From the NCBI GenBank assembly GCA_947174495.1, contig CAMWJC010000009.1, positions 1 through 63,382 of the forward strand: a stretch of DNA of 63,382 nucleotides, written 5' to 3'. This document shows positions 52,423-61,132 of this stretch, piece by piece (the first letter of the stretch is position 1; every line of letters begins with the position of its first letter). Both the position numbers and the translations under genes were made by a program. The DNA comes from an uncultured Lachnospiraceae bacterium (lineage in GTDB: Bacteria > Bacillota > Clostridia > Lachnospirales > Lachnospiraceae). The notes beneath the pieces were generated by a model that saw nothing but the letters and a program-made list of their open reading frames with translations, was not told where the DNA came from and ran no database searches.

Positions 52423-52444
52423 AGGGCTGCCTTACGACAGCCCT
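52423..52444 (-). terminator. Weak terminator after the ArsR-type regulator
   Basis: AGGGCTG (52423-52429) and CAGCCCT (52438-52444) form a 7-bp stem, followed on the minus strand by TAATTG. U tract is poor. Confidence 0.4.
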
Positions 52445-52455
52445 CTTTTCGGATT

Positions 52456-53106
52456 CTAATTTTCTTCGTCAGTTTCCCATACTCCTTTCGTGTAGGTTTC
52501 ATCCACCATATCACTGATACCTGCAAGCAGCATGATTATGCCTTGTACTTTGTGCGGCTGAATGATGTAAAATCCTTTCTGATGCTCGTCCTCCACGACT
52601 ATATCGGCGGCGAGCAGCGGCTTTAAATGATGATAAACCTGTCCTGTAGATCCGAAACCGCATTTTTCTACGAGTGATGCTACTGTCTTAGGTCCGCGAA
52701 GTATCTCCAGCAACATTGCAAGGCGGTTTGAATTTCCGATACAGGCTAATACCTTGTTTGCAACACCGCTCTCAATGAGAGAGAGCAGATCATCAGTAGG
52801 GACACTATTTCGTATCCAGTTAGACTGCCGTCCGCCGGAATTATGTACCCCGAGGTAGGTCACAAATCCACTCCCTCCTTTTTCCTCGGTTTTATAGCAC
52901 AATTCCTCCATCTGTTCACTGAGACGGCTATCCGGATGCATTCCATGCATAACGTGTACTCTTTTTAGCTTCTCTGTCGATGACTTGTTAGGAAGCAATT
53001 CCATCATCATAGCCCGCAGTTCGTCAAGTTGCGGAGATACCATGTTCTGAAGGTTTTCCATCTGATCTTTGAGCTCATCGATCTCCTTATCATAATTTCG
53101 TTCCAT
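52456..53106 (-). CDS. ArsR-type winged-helix transcriptional regulator
   Basis: The N-terminus (about 1-55) is a coiled coil (KEIDELKDQMENLQNMVSPQ). The C-terminal part (about 125-215) is an ArsR-like winged helix with LEILRGPKTVASLVEKCGFG and STGQVYHHLKPLLAADIV. It probably represses itself through the paired CGTAATT-CGTAA sites at 53145 and 53220, and perhaps the divergent MFS gene. The ATG at 53106 has only a weak AGGA near it; GTG seven codons upstream is the alternative. Confidence 0.83.
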   Translation of the reverse strand: MERNYDKEIDELKDQMENLQNMVSPQLDELRAMMMELLPNKSSTEKLKRVHVMHGMHPDSRLSEQMEELCYKTEEKGGSGFVTYLGVHNSGGRQSNWIRNSVPTDDLLSLIESGVANKVLACIGNSNRLAMLLEILRGPKTVASLVEKCGFGSTGQVYHHLKPLLAADIVVEDEHQKGFYIIQPHKVQGIIMLLAGISDMVDETYTKGVWETDEEN

Positions 53107-53144
53107 AATCCTATGACCACTCCTCACTAAAAACTTTGTAACTT

Positions 53145-53161
53145 CGTAATTACGTAATTAC
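53145..53161. promoter_or_regulatory. Candidate operator A with 16-bp palindrome
   Basis: GTAATTACGTAATTAC (53146-53161) is a perfect palindrome just downstream of the regulator -10. Its core CGTAATTACGTAA recurs with one change as CGTAATTTCGTAA at 53220-53232, 75 bp away. Confidence 0.55.
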
Positions 53162-53219
53162 ATATTAATATGAAAGCATTGCTGATGTCAATAGTTTTAA
53201 GTAAAATATTTTGCAATTC

Positions 53220-53232
53220 CGTAATTTCGTAA
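53220..53232. promoter_or_regulatory. Candidate operator B
   Basis: CGTAATTTCGTAA differs from the core of operator A at one of 13 bases and lies upstream of the regulator promoter. Confidence 0.45.
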
Positions 53233-53292
53233 AAGCAAGCCATAATTTCTTTCTTCTCAACATTCTCCTTGTCGTATAAGTCTCTAAAACAG

Positions 53293-53320
53293 TTGACAAT
53301 TTAGTAGTATAGTTTAAAAT
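53293..53320 (+). promoter_or_regulatory. Promoter of the MFS transporter gene
   Basis: Consensus TTGACA (53293-53298) and TAAAAT (53315-53320) are 16 bp apart, about 140 bp before the start codon. Confidence 0.65.
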
Positions 53321-53459
53321 TACATTTAGAATAATTGAAATGTGAGGTAAATACATGCGCCATCCGATTTGATTACGTTCAAAAGGTTTGATTTACCATG
53401 GAGATTGAAAATCCATGGTCATTTTGTCGTATTCAAATTCAATTTAAGGGGTGGTATTC

Positions 53460-54608
53460 ATGAAAAGAAATATTTTCTTTATGTATTCCATATCCTTTTT
53501 TCAGGGTATGGTTTTTTATTCGTCAATTGCAACACTATACCGTCAGGCCGCCGGGATTTCTATTTTTCAGATCACTATGATAGAAAGTATTTCGTTGGTG
53601 CTTTCTTTTGCCTTTGAAATCCCATGGGGTGTCTTGGCAGACCGAATTGGTTACAGGCGCACAATCATTATTTGTAATACTCTGTTTTTTATCTCCAAAA
53701 TCATTTTCTGGAAGTCGCAAAACTTTGCAGATTTCCTTTTGGAAAGAGTACTTCTTGCCATAGTCGTCTCCGGCCTTTCAGGCGTAGATACAAGTATTCT
53801 GTATTTATCATGTGACGAGAACGATTCCCAGCGCGCTTTCGGTATTTATGGAGGTCTCGGCACAGCCGGGCTTCTGTCTGCCGCTGCAATTTATACGGTA
53901 TTTATTAAAGAAAACTATCGGGCTGCCGGATTTTTAACTGTCATCAGCTATGGCATAGCGGCAATCCTCAGTTTTGGTCTGAAAGAGGTCAAGGCTGCTC
54001 AAAAGGGTGAAAGAATGTCTTTGAGATATTCACTTATTATTTTAAAAGAAACACTTTTTAACCGGAGTCTGCTTTTTCTGATTGCCGGTGTTGCGCTTCT
54101 ATACGAAGTGAATCAAACGATAACCGTATTTTTCAATCAACTTCAATATACAAAAGCAGGGATGTCGGTCAGACTGATTTCAGGTGTTTATATTCTAATG
54201 ACGCTTTCCGGTTTGGTAAGTGTGTTTTCTGCACCTCTCACCCAAAAGTTAAAGCCACGATTCTTTGGAGCAATGCTTTTTGTTGTTTGTAGTTTTTCCT
54301 GCCTAATGTTGGCTTTTACACAAAATCCATTTGTTTCCGTTTTGGGTATTTTGCTTATCCGGGTCTGCTCCAGCTTGATGTCTCCGCTGGGAACAGAACT
54401 ACAAAATAAAGCGATTACAACGATTGACCGAGCGACTGCACTTAGTATGAGTGCATTGCTTATGGATTTACTGGCGGTCTTTACAAATCTCGTTTTCGGA
54501 AAATTAGCCGAATTTGATTTGAGCGCTGCCATGTGCTTTGGCGGGTTTCTCTGTATACTCGGAGCGGGCCTATATTTGATCAGCCTCAAAAGGGCCGATT
54601 ACAAATAA
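53460..54608 (+). CDS. MFS transporter (drug-efflux type)
   Basis: The protein has about 382 residues and twelve predicted spans. The loop 2-3 motif GVLADRIGYRRTI is the MFS signature, with the second-half repeat weaker. It resembles small proton-driven exporters. The start at 53460 has an AAGGGGTGG site. It is divergent from the ArsR-type regulator, which probably controls it. Confidence 0.87.
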   Translation: MKRNIFFMYSISFFQGMVFYSSIATLYRQAAGISIFQITMIESISLVLSFAFEIPWGVLADRIGYRRTIIICNTLFFISKIIFWKSQNFADFLLERVLLAIVVSGLSGVDTSILYLSCDENDSQRAFGIYGGLGTAGLLSAAAIYTVFIKENYRAAGFLTVISYGIAAILSFGLKEVKAAQKGERMSLRYSLIILKETLFNRSLLFLIAGVALLYEVNQTITVFFNQLQYTKAGMSVRLISGVYILMTLSGLVSVFSAPLTQKLKPRFFGAMLFVVCSFSCLMLAFTQNPFVSVLGILLIRVCSSLMSPLGTELQNKAITTIDRATALSMSALLMDLLAVFTNLVFGKLAEFDLSAAMCFGGFLCILGAGLYLISLKRADYK

Positions 54609-54621
54609 AATGTTTGAGAAA

Positions 54622-54649
54622 GAGCGACAGCTAAAAAATGCTGTCGCTC
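54622..54649. terminator. Hairpin between convergent MFS and HlyD-type genes
   Basis: GAGCGACAGC (54622-54631) and GCTGTCGCTC (54640-54649) form a perfect 10-bp stem with an A-rich loop. On the minus strand it is followed by TTTCTC, so it may end the ABC operon. Confidence 0.5.
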
Positions 54650-54713
54650 CTCCAAATTACCAAAAATGCAGTTTCTTAAGTCAAAGGAAGTTGTACAATT
54701 AATTCTGCATGGC

Positions 54714-56039
54714 TTAGCTGTTACCATTTTCCCAGCGCGCCGCATCCCCCTTCTTAATCTCCTTGGTAGAAGATAAAATGATTTTGCTGTCCTGATCCAC
54801 TACCCCGCCTTCAAGTGCCGCCCAGTTATCGTTCTTATCAATCACTTTGACATTTACTTCATCAACATAATACTCCTGCCCTAAAATCCCTTCCCTTTCC
54901 TTCAGCACATAAACAGAATCTGTCTTATCCTTCGTGTGCAGTGCAGTAAGCGGAATACATAGCTTATACTTTTCTCCGGTTTCCGTGCGGGAAATGCTGC
55001 CTGACATCCCCGGTATTCCGGTATCCTCCGGCAGATTGATCAACGCTTCATAATTTCCGGGAGCATTTTTACTTTCCGCAAGGTAATCCACCTCTTTTTC
55101 CAGTTCACGGCTTTTCCCCTCTACCTTGACTGCTATCTTATCCCCCAATCCTATGTACTTTTTCTGATCTTTACTAAGCAGTACCTTAAGCTGACAGGGC
55201 AGACTTTCATCGGAGATGAGAAGTACAGCCGTATCCGGAATCCGGTCACCGACACCTGCCTTGATTTCCGTAACAACACCTCCAAAAGGCGCCAGCACCA
55301 CTCCCTGCTGATCCTGAACCTGTTGAAAGATGTTTAACTGTTCGGAAAGACTGGCCTTTTCCAGCTTTGCCATATCAAGATCGGAAGCCGCCTCTTCCGG
55401 CAAAAGCAAGTCCTCCACCTTCCTTCCTGCCTGCTTCACAGCCTCATCCCGTTCTCCCTTGGCATCCGCTTCCCCATAAGCTGCATTTTGCAGGGCTCTC
55501 TTTAAGGCTTTTTCTTCCTCACTGCCTCCCCCATTGTTTTCCCATTCTTCCTCAAGATCCTGCTCTGCCTGGACATAGCTTTCCAACGCACGTCCCACCT
55601 CTGTATCCTTGTTTCGCGCAGTAGTGTCATAATCCTCTCTGGCACGGGCAAGCTCCAGCTCCCTTTTCTGCTGGGCAATCGCCTGATTCTCCAGTATGGT
55701 ATTAATCTGAAGGGAAAGCTTGGAGATTGCGTCTTTCTTTTCATCCATTTTCTCTTTTAAATCCTCCAGATCAACGGAAAACAACACATCTCCTTCTTCC
55801 ACCCGGTCTCCCACATGCACCGGCATGGAGTCAATCCGAAGCCCTGACAGATAAGTGACAGGCTTTTCTCCTCCTGCCACCACAATTCCCTCCGCTTCTA
55901 TCTTATGTTCCACATATTTAGATTCAGGGGAGCAGGTAGTTACCATAGGAAACCGATATGCATAAATACTTTTCGACACCACCGTACAGACCAGCATCAA
56001 GCTTAAAAATATCGCAAATCCAATTGCTGCCTTTTTCAT
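54714..56039 (-). CDS. HlyD/RND-type periplasmic adaptor protein
   Basis: An N-terminal membrane anchor is followed by a biotinyl-lipoyl-like domain (SMPVHVGDRVEEGDVLFSVD), a long coiled coil (about 90-230) with a Gly-rich turn, the second lipoyl half (VVLAPFGGVVTEIKAGVGDRI) and beta-barrel domains. It has about 441 residues. Such adaptors normally accompany MacB- or Lol-type exporters, not sugar importers. Here it is the last gene of an importer operon, with no exporter ATPase nearby. The ATG at 56039 is chosen because GGAGG is ten bases before it; one three codons earlier is too close. Confidence 0.85.
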   Translation of the reverse strand: MKKAAIGFAIFLSLMLVCTVVSKSIYAYRFPMVTTCSPESKYVEHKIEAEGIVVAGGEKPVTYLSGLRIDSMPVHVGDRVEEGDVLFSVDLEDLKEKMDEKKDAISKLSLQINTILENQAIAQQKRELELARAREDYDTTARNKDTEVGRALESYVQAEQDLEEEWENNGGGSEEEKALKRALQNAAYGEADAKGERDEAVKQAGRKVEDLLLPEEAASDLDMAKLEKASLSEQLNIFQQVQDQQGVVLAPFGGVVTEIKAGVGDRIPDTAVLLISDESLPCQLKVLLSKDQKKYIGLGDKIAVKVEGKSRELEKEVDYLAESKNAPGNYEALINLPEDTGIPGMSGSISRTETGEKYKLCIPLTALHTKDKTDSVYVLKEREGILGQEYYVDEVNVKVIDKNDNWAALEGGVVDQDSKIILSSTKEIKKGDAARWENGNS

Positions 56040-56111
56040 CTTTTCCATACCTCCTTAACCTTTCGTTGTTTTTTGTCCGTATGTTATGGAGCAGACAAGC
56101 TAAACAAATAA

Positions 56112-57041
56112 TCATTCCTTAAGCCCGGAATAAATAATTCCCTGTTCCAAATAATCCTGTCCCAGTATAAACACGAACACTGCCGGTATCAGCGTGATCA
56201 CACTGGCACAAAAGGCAAATCCCGCCTGCCCCCAGGTGATCTCCGGCAGATATAAGGATAATGGCCAAAGCGCCTTATCCTCCAAAAAAGCCATAGGTTG
56301 CTCCATCAGATTCCAGTATTCCAGAAACCCTAGCACCATAGCGGAGAGAAGGCCGCTTTTTCCAAGAGGAAGCCCCAGCCTGAAAAAAATCATCAGCTCC
56401 CCGGCCCCATCAATCCGCGCCGCTTCCAGCAGCTGTGGCGGAATCCCCCTGAATCCGCCGTAGGACAAAAACACAGGAAAGGTAGAAAATACCGCTGGAA
56501 GGATAATCGCCTGATGGCTGTTAAGAAGTGACAGTTTATTTAACACTAAATAACTGGAAAGCATGGTCACTTGAAAGGGCAGAAGCATCAAAACCACATA
56601 AAGAGCAAACAACACTCTTCCTGCCCGGCTCTGATATACTGCAAAGCCCCACGCTGCCGGAACTGCCATCAAAAGCTGTCCCATTAAAACACACAGCACC
56701 AGCTTCATGGAATTCCAAAAAAGTACAAAAAACTGCGGTGTTTCAAACAATAGCTTCTCATAGTTTGCAAAGGACGGATAATCCGGAAGCAGCTTCCATT
56801 TTATAAACTCAGTACCGTCCGTAAAAACCGTAGTCAGATATCCTTTTAATTCCAAAGTATCCATTAAAGAACCGGACAGCAAAAGAAGTATTGGCAAAAC
56901 CACCAGCAGGGCAGGTGTAAGCAGCAAAAGCACAGCCCCGGCTTTTTGCAGATATTTGCCGGAGAATGCGAAATATTCTCTAAATATACCGCCACCGTGC
57001 GGCGCTGATTTATTTCCTGTAAACATTTTCCTATTCTTCAA
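56112..57041 (-). CDS. Carbohydrate ABC transporter permease, MalG type
   Basis: This permease of about 309 residues has six spans. The EAA loop is EAARIDGAGELMIFFRLGLP. It begins near TTG 57041 (AAGGAAGG just before) or ATG 57026, and neither has an ideal site. It pairs with the MalF/UgpA-type permease that ends six bases upstream. No ATPase gene is present. Confidence 0.87.
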   Translation of the reverse strand: MKNRKMFTGNKSAPHGGGIFREYFAFSGKYLQKAGAVLLLLTPALLVVLPILLLLSGSLMDTLELKGYLTTVFTDGTEFIKWKLLPDYPSFANYEKLLFETPQFFVLFWNSMKLVLCVLMGQLLMAVPAAWGFAVYQSRAGRVLFALYVVLMLLPFQVTMLSSYLVLNKLSLLNSHQAIILPAVFSTFPVFLSYGGFRGIPPQLLEAARIDGAGELMIFFRLGLPLGKSGLLSAMVLGFLEYWNLMEQPMAFLEDKALWPLSLYLPEITWGQAGFAFCASVITLIPAVFVFILGQDYLEQGIIYSGLKE

Positions 57042-57047
57042 CCTTCC

Positions 57048-57911
57048 TTAAATCTCATTTTTATCCCATAACCGCTGCAATCCCAAAATCGCGACTAGCA
57101 GTACTCCGCCGGTACATACCGCAGCAGCAGCCATCTTATCCAGCTCCAGATTTACAAACCAGTTGTTAAAAAGGTGCTGCAGCAGATAAATACTTTTGTC
57201 CGGATATGCCCCTGCTGTAAGGTATGCTTCGCGGTAAATCTTGAAGGAATTCAGAAAGGACAAAATCACGATAGTATAAAGACTTCCCTTCAAGCTGGGA
57301 AGGACAATATACCATAAGCTCTTCCACTTTCCTGCGCCGTCCACTCTTGCCGCCTCCAAAAGCTCCTTCGGTATCCCCATAAGTCCTGCCAGCCACAGCA
57401 CTACCGTGTATCCCATATTTTTCCAAATATAGCTTCCTACCAACACCCAAAAAGCCGCTGATGTTCCAAGATAATCTTTATGTACCTCTCCCCAAAGCCC
57501 TGACCACCCACCCAGCCGGGAGAGAAATAAATTGAAAAATCCCTGCTTGTAAAAAAACATTTTCCAGACCATCACAATGGTTGCCGTTGGCATGGCAAGG
57601 GGAAACAGATAAATGGATTTGATCCATCTCTTATTTTTCAGGTTATTTAACAGCAGTGCTGTCACAAATCCCAGAAACACCAGCAGGGGAATACAAACCA
57701 GCGTAAATTTCAATGTATTCCTTACCGCCAGCACAAAGGCCTGATTTTGAAAGATCGTCTGGTAGTTTTTCACGCCGTTAAACTGACCGGTCACCGCCGT
57801 GGTAAAGGATCTTCGCACCACATCCCCAAAGGGCAGCAGCACGAAGATCATAATTCCCACAAATCCGGGTGTAACAAATAAATAAAAATATTTTCTTTTT
57901 TTCATTAACAT
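57048..57911 (-). CDS. Carbohydrate ABC transporter permease, UgpA/MalF type
   Basis: It has 287 residues, six spans and the EAA loop EAARVDGAGKWKSLWYIVLP. The N-terminus (YLFVTPGFVGIMIFVLLPFGD) is typical. It lies 66 bp after the fused solute-binding protein gene. AGAAGG precedes the ATG. Confidence 0.9.
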   Translation of the reverse strand: MLMKKRKYFYLFVTPGFVGIMIFVLLPFGDVVRRSFTTAVTGQFNGVKNYQTIFQNQAFVLAVRNTLKFTLVCIPLLVFLGFVTALLLNNLKNKRWIKSIYLFPLAMPTATIVMVWKMFFYKQGFFNLFLSRLGGWSGLWGEVHKDYLGTSAAFWVLVGSYIWKNMGYTVVLWLAGLMGIPKELLEAARVDGAGKWKSLWYIVLPSLKGSLYTIVILSFLNSFKIYREAYLTAGAYPDKSIYLLQHLFNNWFVNLELDKMAAAAVCTGGVLLVAILGLQRLWDKNEI

Positions 57912-57977
57912 TTGATAACCTTCTTTTGATGGAATTGCACCGGATTTCCTAATGTATTGTCGCCAGGCATTGCTGCT

Positions 57978-60377
57978 TTATTCCGAGAGATAAATAGCAA
58001 GCTGTTGCTCAATTTCAGCCAATGTCTCTTCAAGGCTTTGCTCTTCCTGTATATATTTCTCTCCCGCTTCAAACACTGTCTTTTCCAAGACCATATCTGC
58101 AATATAAGGGGTATCTGACGATTCCAGCCAGCTTCGGAAAACAGCCATTTCTTCCTCTGTAGTTACGAAAACGCTGAAATATGTTTCCCGTCCGTCCTCG
58201 TCAATCATAGCCATTATGCCATATTCTCCGTCTGAAGACACATATCCTTCCTCAGGCTGAAAGCTTTCCTCCAAGGCTTCCTTGTTGATTACATAGCTGC
58301 CCAGCGCAGTCTGAACTTCTTTTCCCATGAACTCCCTGAAAAACTCTTCTGCCCGTTCCATTTTCCCGGATGCCGCATTGATTCCCAGTATCGTTACAGG
58401 TATGTAAACGTTCTCACACAAGCCCTTTGCAGGCTTAAACACCGCATCCTCAAGTCCCTTGTTCTTGACTACAGAAGTAAGGCTCATATATCCGTATGGA
58501 TAAGTAGTGACCCCCATTGACAGCTGTAGGTAATCTCCCGCAAAATACACTTCATTATTGCCATATTGGGAAATGTCGTACATCCAGTCCTCCCCAAATT
58601 CCTTTGCATTATATTCCTCTGTCCATCTATGTTCCTCCAGGCTCTTTTCATTGATCCCGTCCATCTGGGCATCATAGATTCTCTTCATCTGGGTAAGGAA
58701 TTCCCCAATTGCATCCTGGTTGATTTCCCCGTTATCCGTTTTCCACACAGGCGCAGCAATAGGTGCAAAAGCCTTCATGATCTCCTTTTCATTGCAGCTA
58801 TAAATAATGTCCTTTCCCGGGTTGTCTTCCCTGAGACGGCAGATCTCATCTGCTATTGAGGTAAGGTCTTTCATTCCTGAAACATATTCTTCCCTGCCAA
58901 GCACAGCGGGCAGATAAACCTCTACCGGGACAACATAGATCTTCCCGTCCTTTGCCATTGCCTGATACAGATTTTCATAGAAATCCACTTCCTTACTCAA
59001 GTCACCCATCAGATCAGTCAGGTCAAGAAGCAGTCCTTTTTCTATATAAGAATCCATAGGCAGACCATCCATCATCAGGACATCCGGCCCTTCCCCTGCT
59101 ACAATCTGTGTATTTAATTTCTTTAAAGCATCCTCCCTGGTAACAGCTTCCCCTTCTGCCATGCCAATCTCATAATCCACATAAACTTCCGGATGATTGA
59201 TCTGATAAAGAGAGATTGCCGTGCGGATACTGTAGCTGTCCTCGAGGCTGTACACGCTCAGGCTTTCCGCCGGGGTTGAGGGTAAATTGGGATCATATGT
59301 AAAACGTATCATATTCCCGGCACTGGAAACCGACAAAAACTCCCCTCGCATGAGGGCTCCTCCCGTAAGGGTAGTATCCGCAAGGGCAGTATCTGCAAGA
59401 GAAACCATACCTTTCAAACCGTACCTGGGGCTTCCCAGCCTGGATAATTTTCCATCAATCAACTGCTCTATGCTGCCATCCTCTATATGATATCGATGCA
59501 GCCCTTTATCCCCTGCCAGATAAAGCTCATTCTCTTCTCCCGCAAAAAGGTACAGATCATACCAGCTTCCTCCATTAAAATCCCGATCCTGATAATTCTC
59601 TTCTATAAAATCTGCCAATTCCTCCGCTTCCACAATCTCCTTCTTTTCCAGATCATAAAGAAGAGGAGCGGTGAAATCATAGCCGTCCGCAATCAAAAGA
59701 TTTCCCTGAAACTGTAATAGCTCCGGTCTGCCATCCGTTGTAAGAAGCAGCTCACTGCTGCCATCCTCATGCACTTCATAAATTTTATCCCCAAGGGTCG
59801 TCACAAAAATCCTGCCGGAATCCGAAAACCAGATCCTGTTAGGGTACATTTCATCCTCTGATAGAGAAATCTCCACAGGAACTACAGTTCCATCCGGCTT
59901 TACCAGTTCACACAAGGGGTGAAAATCAAATGCTGAATGTTCTTCCTGCTCTTCTTCGCTTTCTTCACCATAATCGCTATAGATAACCCCCAGCGTTCCA
60001 TCTGGCGCTGCTTGGAGATCCATAAAATAAGCACGAATAAGCATTTCATCTAACCACGGACTGTTTACATTTTCCCATGTTGCTCCGGAGTCCTTTGACT
60101 CCCAAACCCCGGAAGATGAATCTGTAATAATAAGTGTCCCGTCCGGCAGCTTTTTCATCCCTCTGACAATCTCCAGTTTATCTGTCAGGTCTATTTCCTC
60201 TTCCGCATACCGCCCCATTGCAGTACCCAGGTCTCCCAAACTGCTTCCCTGTGTCTCTCCCTGAGAATTCCCCAGACTGCCATCTGTCCTGTTATTTTGA
60301 TTTCTACATCCTGCTGTTAAAATCAGCGCTGCCGCTGATAATACGCACAATGCCTTTTTCATTGAAAAACTTTTCAT
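57978..60377 (-). CDS. Solute-binding lipoprotein fused to an N-terminal beta-propeller
   Basis: A lipoprotein signal ends in LTAGC with C24. Residues about 55-360 form repeated beta-blades, including an Asp-box-like VWESKDSGATWENV, and look like a six- or seven-bladed propeller. Residues about 390-790 are a complete family 1 binding protein (YSLEDSYSIRTAISLYQINH, GPDVLMMDGLPMDSYIEKG). At 799 residues it is about twice the usual length. The propeller could bind a surface glycan or protein and hand the ligand to the binding domain (inference). AAGGAG precedes the ATG. It starts the importer operon, downstream of paired operator-like sites. Confidence 0.88.
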   Translation of the reverse strand: MKSFSMKKALCVLSAAALILTAGCRNQNNRTDGSLGNSQGETQGSSLGDLGTAMGRYAEEEIDLTDKLEIVRGMKKLPDGTLIITDSSSGVWESKDSGATWENVNSPWLDEMLIRAYFMDLQAAPDGTLGVIYSDYGEESEEEQEEHSAFDFHPLCELVKPDGTVVPVEISLSEDEMYPNRIWFSDSGRIFVTTLGDKIYEVHEDGSSELLLTTDGRPELLQFQGNLLIADGYDFTAPLLYDLEKKEIVEAEELADFIEENYQDRDFNGGSWYDLYLFAGEENELYLAGDKGLHRYHIEDGSIEQLIDGKLSRLGSPRYGLKGMVSLADTALADTTLTGGALMRGEFLSVSSAGNMIRFTYDPNLPSTPAESLSVYSLEDSYSIRTAISLYQINHPEVYVDYEIGMAEGEAVTREDALKKLNTQIVAGEGPDVLMMDGLPMDSYIEKGLLLDLTDLMGDLSKEVDFYENLYQAMAKDGKIYVVPVEVYLPAVLGREEYVSGMKDLTSIADEICRLREDNPGKDIIYSCNEKEIMKAFAPIAAPVWKTDNGEINQDAIGEFLTQMKRIYDAQMDGINEKSLEEHRWTEEYNAKEFGEDWMYDISQYGNNEVYFAGDYLQLSMGVTTYPYGYMSLTSVVKNKGLEDAVFKPAKGLCENVYIPVTILGINAASGKMERAEEFFREFMGKEVQTALGSYVINKEALEESFQPEEGYVSSDGEYGIMAMIDEDGRETYFSVFVTTEEEMAVFRSWLESSDTPYIADMVLEKTVFEAGEKYIQEEQSLEETLAEIEQQLAIYLSE

Positions 60378-60462
60378 TCTAACGACTCCTTCCTGCTTTC
60401 TAATGCATTAACTTTCTGTTTCATTCCAAGATACATCAAATCATTCATTATTATTATGTTTT

Positions 60463-60478
60463 GACTATTGTAATAGTC
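60463..60478. promoter_or_regulatory. Operator-like palindrome, site 1
   Basis: GACTATTGTAATAGTC has perfect 7-bp arms around GT. It lies downstream of the importer promoter. A second copy with the same outer arms lies 29 bp away at 60492-60507. Confidence 0.6.
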
Positions 60479-60490
60479 ATTTTCATTCAT

Positions 60491-60519
60491 AGACTATCAC
60501 AGTAGTCACATCATGTCAA
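60491..60519 (-). promoter_or_regulatory. Promoter of the importer operon overlapped by operator-like site 2
   Basis: On the minus strand consensus TTGACA (60519-60514) and TAGTCT (60496-60491) are 17 bp apart. The palindrome GACTATCACAGTAGTC (60492-60507) covers the -10 and spacer. The half-site GACTA resembles BlaI/MecI-type operators. Confidence 0.6.
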
Positions 60520-60546
60520 TTGTTTTTTCTTTCCTTGCAAATTTCG

Positions 60547-60574
60547 TTGTGGTTTGTACAATAACTGTTATAAT
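60547..60574 (+). promoter_or_regulatory. Promoter of the NUDIX gene
   Basis: TTGTGG (60547-60552) and consensus TATAAT (60569-60574) are 16 bp apart, 31 bp before the start codon. Confidence 0.65.
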
Positions 60575-60605
60575 ATTTTTATTATAAGAAAAGGGGAATT
60601 GGGTT

Positions 60606-61055
60606 ATGGCACGAACCGAAAAGGTTGAATTGACAGTATTATGTTTAGTGTATAATGAAGACGCCTATTTATTGCAGGATCGGGTTAAAGAGGATTGGAA
60701 AGGCTATACATTACCTGGCGGACATATTGAAAGCGGAGAGTCAATTGTTCATGCCATAGTACGTGAAATGAAAGAGGAAACAGGCTTGACAATTTTAAAT
60801 CCAAAGCTTTGCGGAGTAAAGCAATTTCCAATAGAAGATGGACGGTACATTGTTTTTCTTTTTAGTACGGACAAATATGAAGGGGAACTCATTTCTTCAG
60901 AAGAAGGCAATATGCACTGGGTAAAAAAGAAAGAATTATCAAATGTGAATTTGGTAAGTGATTTTAATGAATTACTTCAAGTGATATTGGATGATAATTT
61001 AAATGAATTTCAATATATTATTGAAGGGGATCAATGGAAGGTTGTGCTGAAATAA
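60606..61055 (+). CDS. NUDIX hydrolase (MutT-like)
   Basis: The NUDIX box runs from GGHIESGESIV to REMKEETGL (about residues 38-60) and fits G-x5-E-x7-R-E-U-x-E-E-x-G-U. Its 149 residues are typical of 8-oxo-dGTP or related nucleotide diphosphatases. The substrate is not determined by the sequence. AAAGGGG precedes the ATG. It is more AT-rich than the importer operon and is convergent with metG, sharing a terminator. Confidence 0.92.
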   Translation: MARTEKVELTVLCLVYNEDAYLLQDRVKEDWKGYTLPGGHIESGESIVHAIVREMKEETGLTILNPKLCGVKQFPIEDGRYIVFLFSTDKYEGELISSEEGNMHWVKKKELSNVNLVSDFNELLQVILDDNLNEFQYIIEGDQWKVVLK

Positions 61056-61102
61056 AGATGAACAATGCGATTTTGGAAAATTAGTGTCATAATGCAGACG
61101 CC

Positions 61103-61127
61103 AAAGGGGCGAGATAATCGCCCCTTT
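61103..61127. terminator. Bidirectional terminator between NUDIX and metG
   Basis: AAAGGGGCGA (61103-61112) and TCGCCCCTTT (61118-61127) form a perfect 10-bp stem with a 5-nt loop and short T runs on both strands. Confidence 0.8.
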
Positions 61128-61132
61128 ATTGC

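Larger units (their letters stand above)
53107..53459. other. Divergent 353-bp control region between regulator and MFS genes
   Basis: It holds a minus-strand promoter (TTGACA at 53191-53186, TTAATA at 53168-53163, 17 bp apart), two operator-like sites 75 bp apart, a plus-strand promoter (53293-53320) and an ACCATGGA/TCCATGGT hairpin at 53395-53419 in the MFS leader. No gene is seen. Confidence 0.65.

Noticed and set aside
57978-60377. Sialidase activity suggested by an Asp-box-like repeat
   Set aside because: Only one Asp box is seen and no catalytic Arg triad or FRIP motif; the C-terminal half is clearly a binding protein.
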